Shown here piece after piece: positions 32,881 to 40,868 of a DNA stretch of 64,000 nucleotides. The notes beneath the pieces were generated by a model. That model saw only the letters and a program-made list of their open reading frames with translations, did not search any database and was not told the origin of the DNA. The translations under genes were made by a program, and so were the position numbers. Source of the DNA: Clostridia bacterium (GTDB lineage: Bacteria > Bacillota > Clostridia > Christensenellales > Borkfalkiaceae); assembly GCA_900764105.1 (NCBI GenBank), contig CAAFMS010000010.1, positions 186,001 through 250,000 on the forward strand, in the 5' to 3' direction. How positions within the stretch are numbered: the first letter of the stretch is position 1; every line of letters begins with the position of its first letter.

Positions 32881-33846
32881 ATGAAATTCAAGGAACTGAA
32901 AAGAAGCCTTGCCGAAAGGGTCGAGCCGATATATCTCGTTACGGGAGAAGACGCTTTTTTTCTTTCGCATTCGGTGAAACTGATAATAGGCGACAGAGTG
33001 GCAAATCCCGCTCTGAACTTGTCGAATTTCGACGGTTCGGAAATAAAGGGTAACGCCGACAAACTTCTCGCCGCGCTTGTCAGTTATCCGTTTATGAGCG
33101 AAAAGCGGGCGGTGGTCGTAAAGGAGTATTATCCGAACGCTCAGGACTTAAAGGCTTTGTCCGGTTACTTTGAAAATCCCAACGAGACGACGATTCTGAT
33201 TTTCTGCAATTCCGCTCCGTCGGAAAATATCGCAAAACAGAAAAACGTCACGACGGTCGATTGCTCGAAGGGCGATTTGCTTCTGCTGTCGGGCTGGATA
33301 AGCAGTAAGGCGAAGTCGGCGGGGCTTACCGTGTCGAATCTGGCGGTAAACAAGATCATCGACTATTGCTGTTACGATATGACGAGGATAAACGGCGAGA
33401 CCGAAAAACTCATATCCTACGCCTTAGGTAAATCGCAGATAACGGAAGCGGACGTGGACGCGCTTTGCGTGAAGGAGACCGATTACAAACTGTACGAAGT
33501 GGTCGATTTTATCGCTTCGAGAAGGTACGACAGGGCTTATGAGTCGTTTACCGAAATGCTCGACAGCGCGGGCGACGGACAGAAACTTTTCGTCTCTCTT
33601 TATTACCATTTCAGAAAACTGTTTTACGTTTCGGTATCGAACGAAAGCGACAAGGCGTTGTCGGAGTATCTCGGGATAAAGGAATTTGCGGTGAAAAAGG
33701 CTCGCGAGCAGGCGAGGCGTTTTTCTCCGAAGAGGCTGAAAGCGGTTACGGACAAGTTGGAGAAAGAGGACGCGGACTTCAAACAGGGTAAGTTGGAAGC
33801 GCAGTCGGCGATATGGAACGGAATACTTAATATTCTCGTAGGGTAA
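32881..33846 (+). CDS. holA: DNA polymerase III delta subunit
   Basis: 321 residues. Clamp-loader delta: EPIYLVTGEDAFFLSHSVK at the N-terminus (family LVxGEExxL), the SYPFMSEKRAVVVKE strand, a central NETTILIFCNS, and a C-terminal helical collar. In Firmicutes holA follows comEC, as here (87 bp gap with its own promoter). Confidence 0.93.
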   Translation: MKFKELKRSLAERVEPIYLVTGEDAFFLSHSVKLIIGDRVANPALNLSNFDGSEIKGNADKLLAALVSYPFMSEKRAVVVKEYYPNAQDLKALSGYFENPNETTILIFCNSAPSENIAKQKNVTTVDCSKGDLLLLSGWISSKAKSAGLTVSNLAVNKIIDYCCYDMTRINGETEKLISYALGKSQITEADVDALCVKETDYKLYEVVDFIASRRYDRAYESFTEMLDSAGDGQKLFVSLYYHFRKLFYVSVSNESDKALSEYLGIKEFAVKKAREQARRFSPKRLKAVTDKLEKEDADFKQGKLEAQSAIWNGILNILVG

Positions 33847-33895
33847 TTCGGCGGTAATTTTTAACGAGAGATAAACATATAAGTAGGAGAGAGAT

Positions 33896-34717
33896 ATGAA
33901 AGAATTTTTTGAAAGGATAGGTCAGGCGTTTTCGGGCAACGCCGCGGTAACGACGCTCACGATAGTGTTGCTGTTTTTGCTGTTTTTCTATCTGATAACG
34001 CTCATGGAGCGGAACAACGCCAGATGGCTCGTCGCCGTAATGGCGGGGTATATCGCCTTGACGGGCGTACTGTATATGATTACCGACTCGTCTAAGAAGA
34101 ACGCGTTTACATATCTTATATTTTTAGCCCCGTTCGTATTCGTCGTATTTATACTGTTCGCGACGGAAATCAAAAGGGATATATGGGATATGGGTTCCAA
34201 AAAGACCACGGAAATAAGGCACCCTATCGGTAACAGCGGCAGCGATCAGAACGTCAACCGCTATATAGACGAAATTGTAAAAGCCCTTCAGAATATGTCG
34301 AAAAACGACGTCGGCGCGATAATAATTCTCTCCAACGGCAATATGCCGAAAGCGGTAATCGACAGCGGCGTAATAATAGATTCGGAAATCTCTTCCGCTT
34401 TGATTGAGAGCATATTCTTCCCTAAAACTCCTCTTCACGACGGGGCGATGGTGATAAACGGTTCGAAGATACACGCCGCGGGGTGTTTCCTTCCTCTTTC
34501 GCAGGAAGTAAACCTTCCCAAGGAACTCGGCACGAGGCACAGAGCGGGTATAGGTATTACCGAAACCATAAACGTGACCGCGCTCATCGTTTCCGAGGAA
34601 ACGGGAATTATCTCGATAGCGCAGGGCGGTAAGATTAAGAGATACGTCGATTCGGAAATGTTGAGGCAGACTTTAAAAGAATACTACTGGCAAGAACTCT
34701 TGGACGGTAAAGAATAA
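33896..34717 (+). CDS. cdaA: Diadenylate cyclase CdaA
   Basis: 273 residues. Three N-terminal membrane helices (21-37, 43-61, 71-90), then the DAC domain with the DGA (182-184) and RHR (214-216) motifs. Makes c-di-AMP, which controls potassium and osmolyte balance and the cell wall. The usual partners cdaR and glmM are not downstream. Good RBS (AGGAGAG). Confidence 0.96.
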   Translation: MKEFFERIGQAFSGNAAVTTLTIVLLFLLFFYLITLMERNNARWLVAVMAGYIALTGVLYMITDSSKKNAFTYLIFLAPFVFVVFILFATEIKRDIWDMGSKKTTEIRHPIGNSGSDQNVNRYIDEIVKALQNMSKNDVGAIIILSNGNMPKAVIDSGVIIDSEISSALIESIFFPKTPLHDGAMVINGSKIHAAGCFLPLSQEVNLPKELGTRHRAGIGITETINVTALIVSEETGIISIAQGGKIKRYVDSEMLRQTLKEYYWQELLDGKE

Positions 34718-34734
34718 AATCGGGGGTAATCGCA

Positions 34735-34845
34735 ATGAAAAACGAACGCAAAGACAGTACGGGCGTAAAAATAGCAAAGTTGGCTGTATCTGCCGCTCTC
34801 GCGGCGGTACTCGCGGTATTCGTGTTTATCGTAATCAAATACTGA
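34735..34845 (+). CDS. 36-residue membrane peptide, coupled to aspartokinase
   Basis: MKNERKDSTGVKIAKLA followed by a hydrophobic helix (VSAALAAVLAVFVFIVIKY). A GGGGGT RBS precedes ATG 34735, and the TGA overlaps the next ATG (TGATG), so translation of the aspartokinase gene probably depends on it. It has a positive-inside N-terminus. No family is recognised. It falls below usual gene-calling cutoffs. Confidence 0.6.
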   Translation: MKNERKDSTGVKIAKLAVSAALAAVLAVFVFIVIKY

Positions 34846-36029
34846 TGAAGGTCGCTAAATTCGGCGGCACGTCGATGGCTGACGCAAACTCCTTTCAAAG
34901 GGTCGCGACGCTTATCGGGGAAAACCCCGACGCGCGAGTTATCGCGGTGTCCGCAGGAGGTACGAGCGAGGAGTATAAAAGGAAAATAACCGACCTGCTT
35001 ATTGATTTCAAAAACGGCGAAAGCCTCGGTATAAGTCGATTAAAGGCTATAAACGAAATCGAACGCCGTCTTATTGAACTCGAAAGCAGGCTTAAAATCA
35101 GGTTGAATATTTTAGACGAACTTCTGAAAATCGGGCGTAAGTTGCCAAACGACTTACCGTCCGATTTTTTATTGTCGAGGGGCGAGTATTTTTACGCTAA
35201 AGCCTTTTCGGAGTTTTTGTCGTTGCCGTTTGTTGACAGTAAGGAAATAATAAAGTTCAAAGGCGGAGTTTTAAATTACGGGTTTACGGAGTTTCTGATA
35301 AGAGAAAAATACCGCGAGGTCGGCAGGTTTATAACGGGCGGGTTTTACGGCAGCGACGAGAACGGCAAGATAAAAACTTTTCCGAGAGGCGGCGGAGATA
35401 TTACGGGAGCGATTTTAGCGAAAGCGTTAAACGCCGAATTGTACGAAAATTACACGGATGTTGACGGCGTTTACCCGTTTTCGCCGAAAATGATAAAAAG
35501 GTACGCCGAGAGGACGGCAAAAATTGTGAAGCCGCTTGAAAAAATTTCCTTCGACACGATGCTGAGGCTCTGCGATTTTTTCGTACCCGTGGTACATTCT
35601 TCGGCGGTCGAAATTCTGAAGGGGACGGGTATTCCTATCGTCGTCAAAAACACGTTCGACAGGTTTAAAAGCGGAACCTTTGTTTCGGAAAACTGCGAAA
35701 CCGAGGATTTTTGCTTTGCGGCGGAGAGTTACGAAAAAATAAAAACGGTTCTAAAAAACGGCAGGTGGGATAGGACGCGAGCCGAGTTGTCGATGGCTGA
35801 AAATAGCGGTAAAACCTTTGAAAACGCCCTATTCGCATATATGCCGAACGGGGAATTGACGGAAGAAATTTTGCGAGAAATCACGCGGGATACGCCGCTT
35901 GATTTCAGGACGGAAACCGACGAGGGGGTAGTTGTGGCGACGGACAAAAGTCGCGCCGAAAATGTGAAAAAAGAAATCTTTGATATGTTCATTTTACTGT
36001 CACGGCGATGTCACAAGCGAATGTTATAG
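34845..36029 (+). CDS. lysC: Aspartate kinase
   Basis: 394 residues. KVAKFGGTSMADANSFQRV is the substrate/ATP signature; FLLSRGEYFYAKAFSEFL, GGFYGSDENG, RGGGDITGAILAKAL and the YTDVDGVYPFSPKM segment complete the kinase domain. The last 100 residues should be ACT domains but are short and diverged, and the final dozen (LLSRRCHKRML) look unnatural, so a frameshift near the 3' end is possible. Feeds aspartyl-phosphate to asd. Confidence 0.92.
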   Translation: MKVAKFGGTSMADANSFQRVATLIGENPDARVIAVSAGGTSEEYKRKITDLLIDFKNGESLGISRLKAINEIERRLIELESRLKIRLNILDELLKIGRKLPNDLPSDFLLSRGEYFYAKAFSEFLSLPFVDSKEIIKFKGGVLNYGFTEFLIREKYREVGRFITGGFYGSDENGKIKTFPRGGGDITGAILAKALNAELYENYTDVDGVYPFSPKMIKRYAERTAKIVKPLEKISFDTMLRLCDFFVPVVHSSAVEILKGTGIPIVVKNTFDRFKSGTFVSENCETEDFCFAAESYEKIKTVLKNGRWDRTRAELSMAENSGKTFENALFAYMPNGELTEEILREITRDTPLDFRTETDEGVVVATDKSRAENVKKEIFDMFILLSRRCHKRML

Positions 36030-36115
36030 TGTAGCCACAAAAGCGTTAGGGCTTGCAACGTCTTAGCGACTTTTTGAAAATTGCTTACCCAAATCCCCCT
36101 TAAAATACAATGGGA

Positions 36116-36145
36116 AAAGGCGGTCTCGAAAGGGGCCGTCTTTTT
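36116..36145 (+). terminator. Terminator after the cdaA-lysC unit
   Basis: AAAAGGCGG...CCGTCTTTTT hairpin with a T-run, 87 bp past the aspartokinase stop. Confidence 0.6.
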
Positions 36146-36185
36146 CCGTGTCGAAAGGGTTTTATCGGCTACGGTTTTTTTTTCG

Positions 36186-36214
36186 TTGACAAATGAATTT
36201 TTATATTATATAAT
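36186..36214 (+). promoter_or_regulatory. Promoter of the VWA lipoprotein
   Basis: TTGACA (36186-36191), 17 bp, TATAAT (36209-36214). It excludes the in-frame start at 36081. Confidence 0.85.
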
Positions 36215-36248
36215 TAGTCGAATATCTGAAGTGAAATATGTGGTGAAA

Positions 36249-37571
36249 ATGAATAGGTTCAGAGGTTTATCCTTATTTTTAGTTGTCATTTTCTTAATAT
36301 CTTTTTTATCGTCCTGCGACGTTTTGCAGACGGACGATATTTTGCCGATCAGAGACGGGGTGTATCTCGATAAAGAATATCTGACGGACGAACAGAAAAA
36401 AGAGTTGGAAGACGGGCTTCTTACCGCCTGCGCGAGGAACGATAACGATTATTACGAATACTGGAAAACGCTTTTCGGAAATCAGAAAACCGAGTCCTTG
36501 GAGGAAAACGCCGGCGTTTCCGAAATTTCTTTGTTTGAAAAACTTACGACGAGCGAAAGCGAACCGGTTATAAAAACGGAAAAATTTTCGCGATTCGTAA
36601 AAGACAGTTGGGGTCTCGACTCTTTAAACAGAGTAAAGGTTACGGTAACGAGCGGCGGCGAACCCGTCTGCGGAGCGAGCGTTTTCGCATTCGATAATTA
36701 CGACGTGTTCGAGTTCGCGGCGGTGACCGACGCTACGGGTACCGCGTATCTGTTTCCGCAGCATAGCGACGGGTATTTCGCCATAAAAGGCGTGGACGGC
36801 GAATTTTCCGAGAAGCATACTTTCGACGAAAAAAACAGAGCGTTCGATGTAGAAATCGAAAACGCGACTTCCGTTGCCGATCGGAATATCCTGCAGATAA
36901 TGTTCGTTGTGGACGCCACGCTTGCTATGGACGAGGAGATATTCTTCCTTAAAACGAGGCTTGCCGAAATAACGTCTAAACTCGCCGGCGAGGGAGTAAC
37001 GGTTTTTTGTTCGTTCCTGTTTTACAGAGATACCTGCGACGTAGAGAAACTTTATTATACGGGCTTTTACGAGGTATCGACCGAGGAAGGTTTAAAGGAA
37101 CTCGGCGATAAGATAAGCGAGCAGAGAGCGAAAGGCGGCGGTGAAGATTATCCCGAAGCGATGGACGAAGCCTTGGAACTTGCCGTTCAGAAAGAATGGA
37201 AAGAGGAAGCGACAAAACTTATTTTTCACGTTTACGACGCTCCCGCTCACAAAGGAGACGAAAATAAAATCAGATTTAACAAGTCGGTATGCTCTGCGGC
37301 TCGTAGCGGAATCAGAATTTGTCCGATACTTTCGGGAAACGCGAATCTGCTTAGCGAATATCTTGCGAGACAGTCGGCGATAATGACGGGCGGAACGTAT
37401 TCGTTTCTGACCGACGGCGAACAAAGAGAACGCCGCTATGACGACGAAATGCTCGACGAAGTTACGATAGAGCGGCTCGACGCACTCATAGTAAGGCTTG
37501 CAAACGGTTACAGAACGGGGATTTTTGAAGCCCCGACGGAATTTTGTCCGAATAAGCCGATAAAAACTTAA
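36249..37571 (+). CDS. Lipoprotein with a VWA-like domain
   Basis: 440 residues. Signal peptide with lipobox LSSC (Cys23), then an N-terminal linker, a beta-rich carboxypeptidase-regulatory-like domain (about 120-200: VKVTVTSGGEPVCGASVFAF) and a VWA-like domain (about 215-420) starting IMFVVDATLAMDEEI. The MIDAS motif DxSxS is altered to DATLA, so metal binding is doubtful. The GGGEDYPEAMDEAL loop is typical of VWA proteins. GTG 36231 is an alternative start. Confidence 0.8.
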   Translation: MNRFRGLSLFLVVIFLISFLSSCDVLQTDDILPIRDGVYLDKEYLTDEQKKELEDGLLTACARNDNDYYEYWKTLFGNQKTESLEENAGVSEISLFEKLTTSESEPVIKTEKFSRFVKDSWGLDSLNRVKVTVTSGGEPVCGASVFAFDNYDVFEFAAVTDATGTAYLFPQHSDGYFAIKGVDGEFSEKHTFDEKNRAFDVEIENATSVADRNILQIMFVVDATLAMDEEIFFLKTRLAEITSKLAGEGVTVFCSFLFYRDTCDVEKLYYTGFYEVSTEEGLKELGDKISEQRAKGGGEDYPEAMDEALELAVQKEWKEEATKLIFHVYDAPAHKGDENKIRFNKSVCSAARSGIRICPILSGNANLLSEYLARQSAIMTGGTYSFLTDGEQRERRYDDEMLDEVTIERLDALIVRLANGYRTGIFEAPTEFCPNKPIKT

Positions 37572-37632
37572 TAGGGTTTTCTCGGCTAAAATACGGAAAG
37601 TAATTAAAAATAGATAAAAAGCGTAAAAATGC

Positions 37633-37661
37633 TTGCAAAACGCAAAATAATATGTTATACT
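37633..37661 (+). promoter_or_regulatory. Promoter of secG
   Basis: TTGCAA (37633-37638), 17 bp, TATACT (37656-37661); leader with GGAGAG before ATG 37694. The in-frame ATG at 37652 overlaps the promoter and is rejected. Confidence 0.75.
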
Positions 37662-37693
37662 GTTTTGCGTATCAACGAAACGGAGAGAAATTT

Positions 37694-37987
37694 ATGATAG
37701 CGAATTTATTGATCAGCAGTTGGGATTTACAGAGAATAATATGTATTCCCTGCCTTATAATATCTGTTCTTTGCGCCATTTTCATTATAATAGTGATTAT
37801 GCTTCAACCGAGCAACTCTGACGGTTTAAGCGCGCTTAACGGACAACAGGAAACTTTCTTCGGAAACAAGAAGAACAAGAGTAAAACCCTTGAATACAAA
37901 CTCAGAAGGCTTACCGTAATAACGGTTACGCTTATGGCAATATGTATGATAGTTTTCTTTGTGGCTGTATTCAACATTAAGTGGTAA
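37694..37987 (+). CDS. secG: Protein translocase subunit SecG
   Basis: 97 residues with two membrane helices (IICIPCLIISVLCAIFIIIVIML and the C-terminal TVITVTLMAICMIVFFVAVF, in parts) and the signature QPSNSDGLSALNGQQETFFG between them. Part of the SecYEG channel. It precedes rnr, the common Firmicutes order secG-rnr-smpB. Confidence 0.93.
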   Translation: MIANLLISSWDLQRIICIPCLIISVLCAIFIIIVIMLQPSNSDGLSALNGQQETFFGNKKNKSKTLEYKLRRLTVITVTLMAICMIVFFVAVFNIKW

Positions 37988-38005
37988 TTTGACAAGGATA
38001 TTACT

Positions 38006-38036
38006 AAGGCGACTTTCGGGTCGCCTTTATTTTTTA
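38006..38036 (+). terminator. Terminator of secG
   Basis: AAGGCGA / TCGCCTT stem followed by TATTTTTT, 18 bp after the stop. Confidence 0.8.
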
Positions 38037-38118
38037 TCGGCTATTATTCAACTCGCTAACGGCTAACCGTTTTCTGAGACGATGCAACCGTCAGACGTTG
38101 CCCGAAACGGACAATTTT

Positions 38119-38178
38119 GCTTGCTTTCGCTCTTGGTGAAGTGACGGCGTAGCCGTCGATAGAGATAAAAACGCAAAG
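38119..38178. repeat. Dispersed repeat, fragment E
   Basis: GCTTGCTTTCGCTCTTGGTG followed by GACGGCGTAGCCGTCGATAG and AGATAAAAACGCAAAG: the left third of copy B1, diverged. Lies between secG and rnr. Confidence 0.6.
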
Positions 38179-38227
38179 ATTTTTTTAAATTGTACGTTTA
38201 ATCAATGAAAAAAATCAAAGGATAAAA

Positions 38228-40384
38228 ATGAGTATATATCAAACTATAAAAGAAAAATTCGACAGCGGCGAGTGGGAGGGATATTCGCAAAAAGCGATTT
38301 ATTCTGCGCTCGGCATAACCTCGCAGTCTGAAAAATCTGCAATCGGCAGGGTTCTTTCGGAACTTAAAAGCAACTTCGACGTGTTTTTTTCCGACGGCAG
38401 GTACTATTCCGCCGAAGGGATAGGATATTACAAGGGAACTTTGAGGGGCAACGAAAGAGGGTTTGCCTTTTTCGTCGCCGACGACGGCAAAACTCCCGAC
38501 TTGTTCATTCCGAACAGGAGTTTAAACGGCGCGCTCGATAAAGATAAGGTAATCGCGAGAAAAGTCGTTTCGGACAGAGGCTCGTCGGACGAGGGCGAAG
38601 TCGTGGCGATATGCGAGAGGGGCGTCAGGTCTCTTTGCGGAACGCTTTTTTCGGACAGAGGCAGATATTTCGTTCGCCCCGACGAAAAGAGTTACTTCGA
38701 GGATATTTATATTCCCGCTAAACGCTCGGGCGGCGCGAAACCCTACGACAAGGTGTTCGCGGATATAATCCGCTATACGGAAAGCGGCTTAATAGAAGGC
38801 GAAGTCAAAGAGGTTTTAGGTAAGAGGTTTGAACTTGCGGCAGAGGAAAAATCGATTGTAAAAGCCTATAAATTCAAGGAATATTTCCCCAAAGCGGTTG
38901 AAGCGGAAGTCGCAGAAGTCCCGCAAAAAGTCGCCGATAATCAACTTATAGACCGACTTAACCTTACGGACAGGCTTATAGTTACGATTGACGGCGAAGA
39001 TTCGAGAGACTTCGACGACGCGGTGGAAGTCGAAAAAAAGAGAAACGGAAACTATCTTTTAGGCGTTCATATTGCCGACGTTTCCGAGTACGTTAAAGCG
39101 GGTTCCGCTCTCGACAAGGAGGCGTTGAAGCGGTCTAACAGCACTTATTTCCCCGATAAGGTTATTCCGATGCTTCCGTTCGAACTCTCCAACGGCATTT
39201 GCTCGCTTAACGAGGGGGCGGACAGGCTCACTCTTTCCTGTATAATGGAAATCGACGAAAGCGGCGAAATCGTGGATAAGAAAATCGCGAAAAGCGTTAT
39301 AAAATCCAAACGCAGAATGACCTATACGGAAGTGCAGGGCATTTTAGACGGCGATAAAAAATATGCGGACGAACCGAAAGAAATAGTAAAATTAGTCGGC
39401 TTAATGCGTGAACTTCAAAAGATTTTATCTGCGAAAAGGGATAAAAGAGGAAGCGTTGACCTTGACGTAAAGGAATCGCATATTACCGTAAATGACGGCG
39501 TTATAGAGGTCGAACCGAGAAAAAACGAGGTTGCGTATAAAATAATCGAGGAATTTATGGTAGCGGCAAACGAAAGCGTTGCGGAGTATGCGTTTTACCT
39601 CGAAGTCCCGTTTATTTACAGAGTTCACGGCAAGCCGATGCCCGAAAAAGCTGAAGGTTTCGTGGAGTTTATAAAAGCCCTCGGCATAAACGTGAGGTGG
39701 AAGTCGGGCGAGGTGAGACCGAGCGATTATTCGGCGGTTCTCGATAAAATAAAAGACGAGCCGATATTCCCCGTAGTCAATAAAATTATGCTTCGCTCGA
39801 TGCAAAAGGCGAAGTATTCCCCTGAAAACGAAGGGCATTTCGGGCTGTCGAGCAAGTGTTATTGCCATTTCACTTCGCCGATAAGAAGATACCCCGACCT
39901 TGTCGTTCACAGGGTTATAAAAATGATTATTGACGGCAAAATAGGCGAGTTAATCGACTTATACGGCAACTTTGTTTATGAAGCGGCGAAAACATCGTCC
40001 GAAAACGAGAGGATTTCCGACGAGGCGGAAAGAAAGGTGGACGACCTCTATAAGGCGTTTTATATGCGGGATAAAGTCGGCGAGGAATACGACGCGGTTA
40101 TAAGCGGAGTTACCGCAAACGGCGTCTACTCGGAACTTGAAAATTCCGTCGAGGGCTTTACGGGTATCGAAGATTTGCCGAGGGGTAATTATACGTTCGA
40201 CCCGAAAAGGTATACGCTTTATTCGGGGAAACGCAGGTTCACGATAGGCGACGAGGTGAGAATCGGCGTAGTCGGGGTCGATATTGCAAACAGAAAAACG
40301 CAGTTTGTAATATTGTCGGATAAAAATGCGAATACATCGGCGAATAAAAATACGAAAAAGAAAAATTTACGAAATTATCATTGA
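38228..40384 (+). CDS. rnr: Ribonuclease R
   Basis: 718 residues. N-terminal HTH and cold-shock domains (SQKAIYSALGITSQSEKSA; GTLRGNERGFAFFVADDG), the RNB catalytic domain with VTIDGEDSRDFDDAVEVEKK (metal Asp cluster) and a C-terminal S1 domain (YDAVISGVTANGVYSELEN). 3'-5' exoribonuclease that works with tmRNA-SmpB on stalled mRNAs; smpB and ssrA follow. RBS is weak (AAAGGA). Confidence 0.96.
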   Translation: MSIYQTIKEKFDSGEWEGYSQKAIYSALGITSQSEKSAIGRVLSELKSNFDVFFSDGRYYSAEGIGYYKGTLRGNERGFAFFVADDGKTPDLFIPNRSLNGALDKDKVIARKVVSDRGSSDEGEVVAICERGVRSLCGTLFSDRGRYFVRPDEKSYFEDIYIPAKRSGGAKPYDKVFADIIRYTESGLIEGEVKEVLGKRFELAAEEKSIVKAYKFKEYFPKAVEAEVAEVPQKVADNQLIDRLNLTDRLIVTIDGEDSRDFDDAVEVEKKRNGNYLLGVHIADVSEYVKAGSALDKEALKRSNSTYFPDKVIPMLPFELSNGICSLNEGADRLTLSCIMEIDESGEIVDKKIAKSVIKSKRRMTYTEVQGILDGDKKYADEPKEIVKLVGLMRELQKILSAKRDKRGSVDLDVKESHITVNDGVIEVEPRKNEVAYKIIEEFMVAANESVAEYAFYLEVPFIYRVHGKPMPEKAEGFVEFIKALGINVRWKSGEVRPSDYSAVLDKIKDEPIFPVVNKIMLRSMQKAKYSPENEGHFGLSSKCYCHFTSPIRRYPDLVVHRVIKMIIDGKIGELIDLYGNFVYEAAKTSSENERISDEAERKVDDLYKAFYMRDKVGEEYDAVISGVTANGVYSELENSVEGFTGIEDLPRGNYTFDPKRYTLYSGKRRFTIGDEVRIGVVGVDIANRKTQFVILSDKNANTSANKNTKKKNLRNYH

Positions 40385-40409
40385 AAAATACGGAGTAATG
40401 TGCTAAAAT
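40381..40409 (+). promoter_or_regulatory. Promoter of smpB, overlapping the rnr stop
   Basis: TTGAAA (40381-40386, containing the rnr TGA), 17 bp, TAAAAT (40404-40409) with TGTGC before it, and 6 nt (AGGAAT) to ATG 40416. Confidence 0.75.
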
Positions 40410-40415
40410 AGGAAT

Positions 40416-40868
40416 ATGAAAATAATTGCCGAAAACAGGGAAGCGAGGTTCGAGTACTTTATAGAGGATTCGGTCGAGGCGGGAATATCGCTCGACGGGG
40501 GCGAAGTAAAGTCGATAAAATCGGGCAACGTGAGTTTGAAAGACGCGTATTGTACGGTTTACCGCTCGGAACTTTACATAAAAGGAATGCACGTCGCGGT
40601 ATACGATAAGGGCGGGGCGTTTAATTCCAAAGACAGTCGCAGAGACAGAAGGTTGCTTCTTCATAAGAGGGAAATAGTAAAATTTTCCGCAAAAATCAAC
40701 GAAAAGGGCTACACGTTGGTACCTTTGAAAATATATCTGAAACAATCGCTGATAAAAGTCGAGGTCGGGCTTTGCAAGGGCAAGCATACTTACGACAAGA
40801 AACAATCGATTAAAGAACGCGATCTTGACAGGTCGGCGAGAAGAGACGTAAAAAATTATGGTATTTAA
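40416..40868 (+). CDS. smpB: SsrA-binding protein SmpB
   Basis: 150 residues. Opens with ENREARFEYFIEDSVEAGIS, then LDGGEVKSIKSGNVSLKDAY and a KGKHTYDKKQSIKERDLDR tail, the full SmpB order. Partner of tmRNA in trans-translation; ssrA lies 1.8 kb downstream. It overlaps the glycosyltransferase gene by 11 bp. Confidence 0.97.
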   Translation: MKIIAENREARFEYFIEDSVEAGISLDGGEVKSIKSGNVSLKDAYCTVYRSELYIKGMHVAVYDKGGAFNSKDSRRDRRLLLHKREIVKFSAKINEKGYTLVPLKIYLKQSLIKVEVGLCKGKHTYDKKQSIKERDLDRSARRDVKNYGI

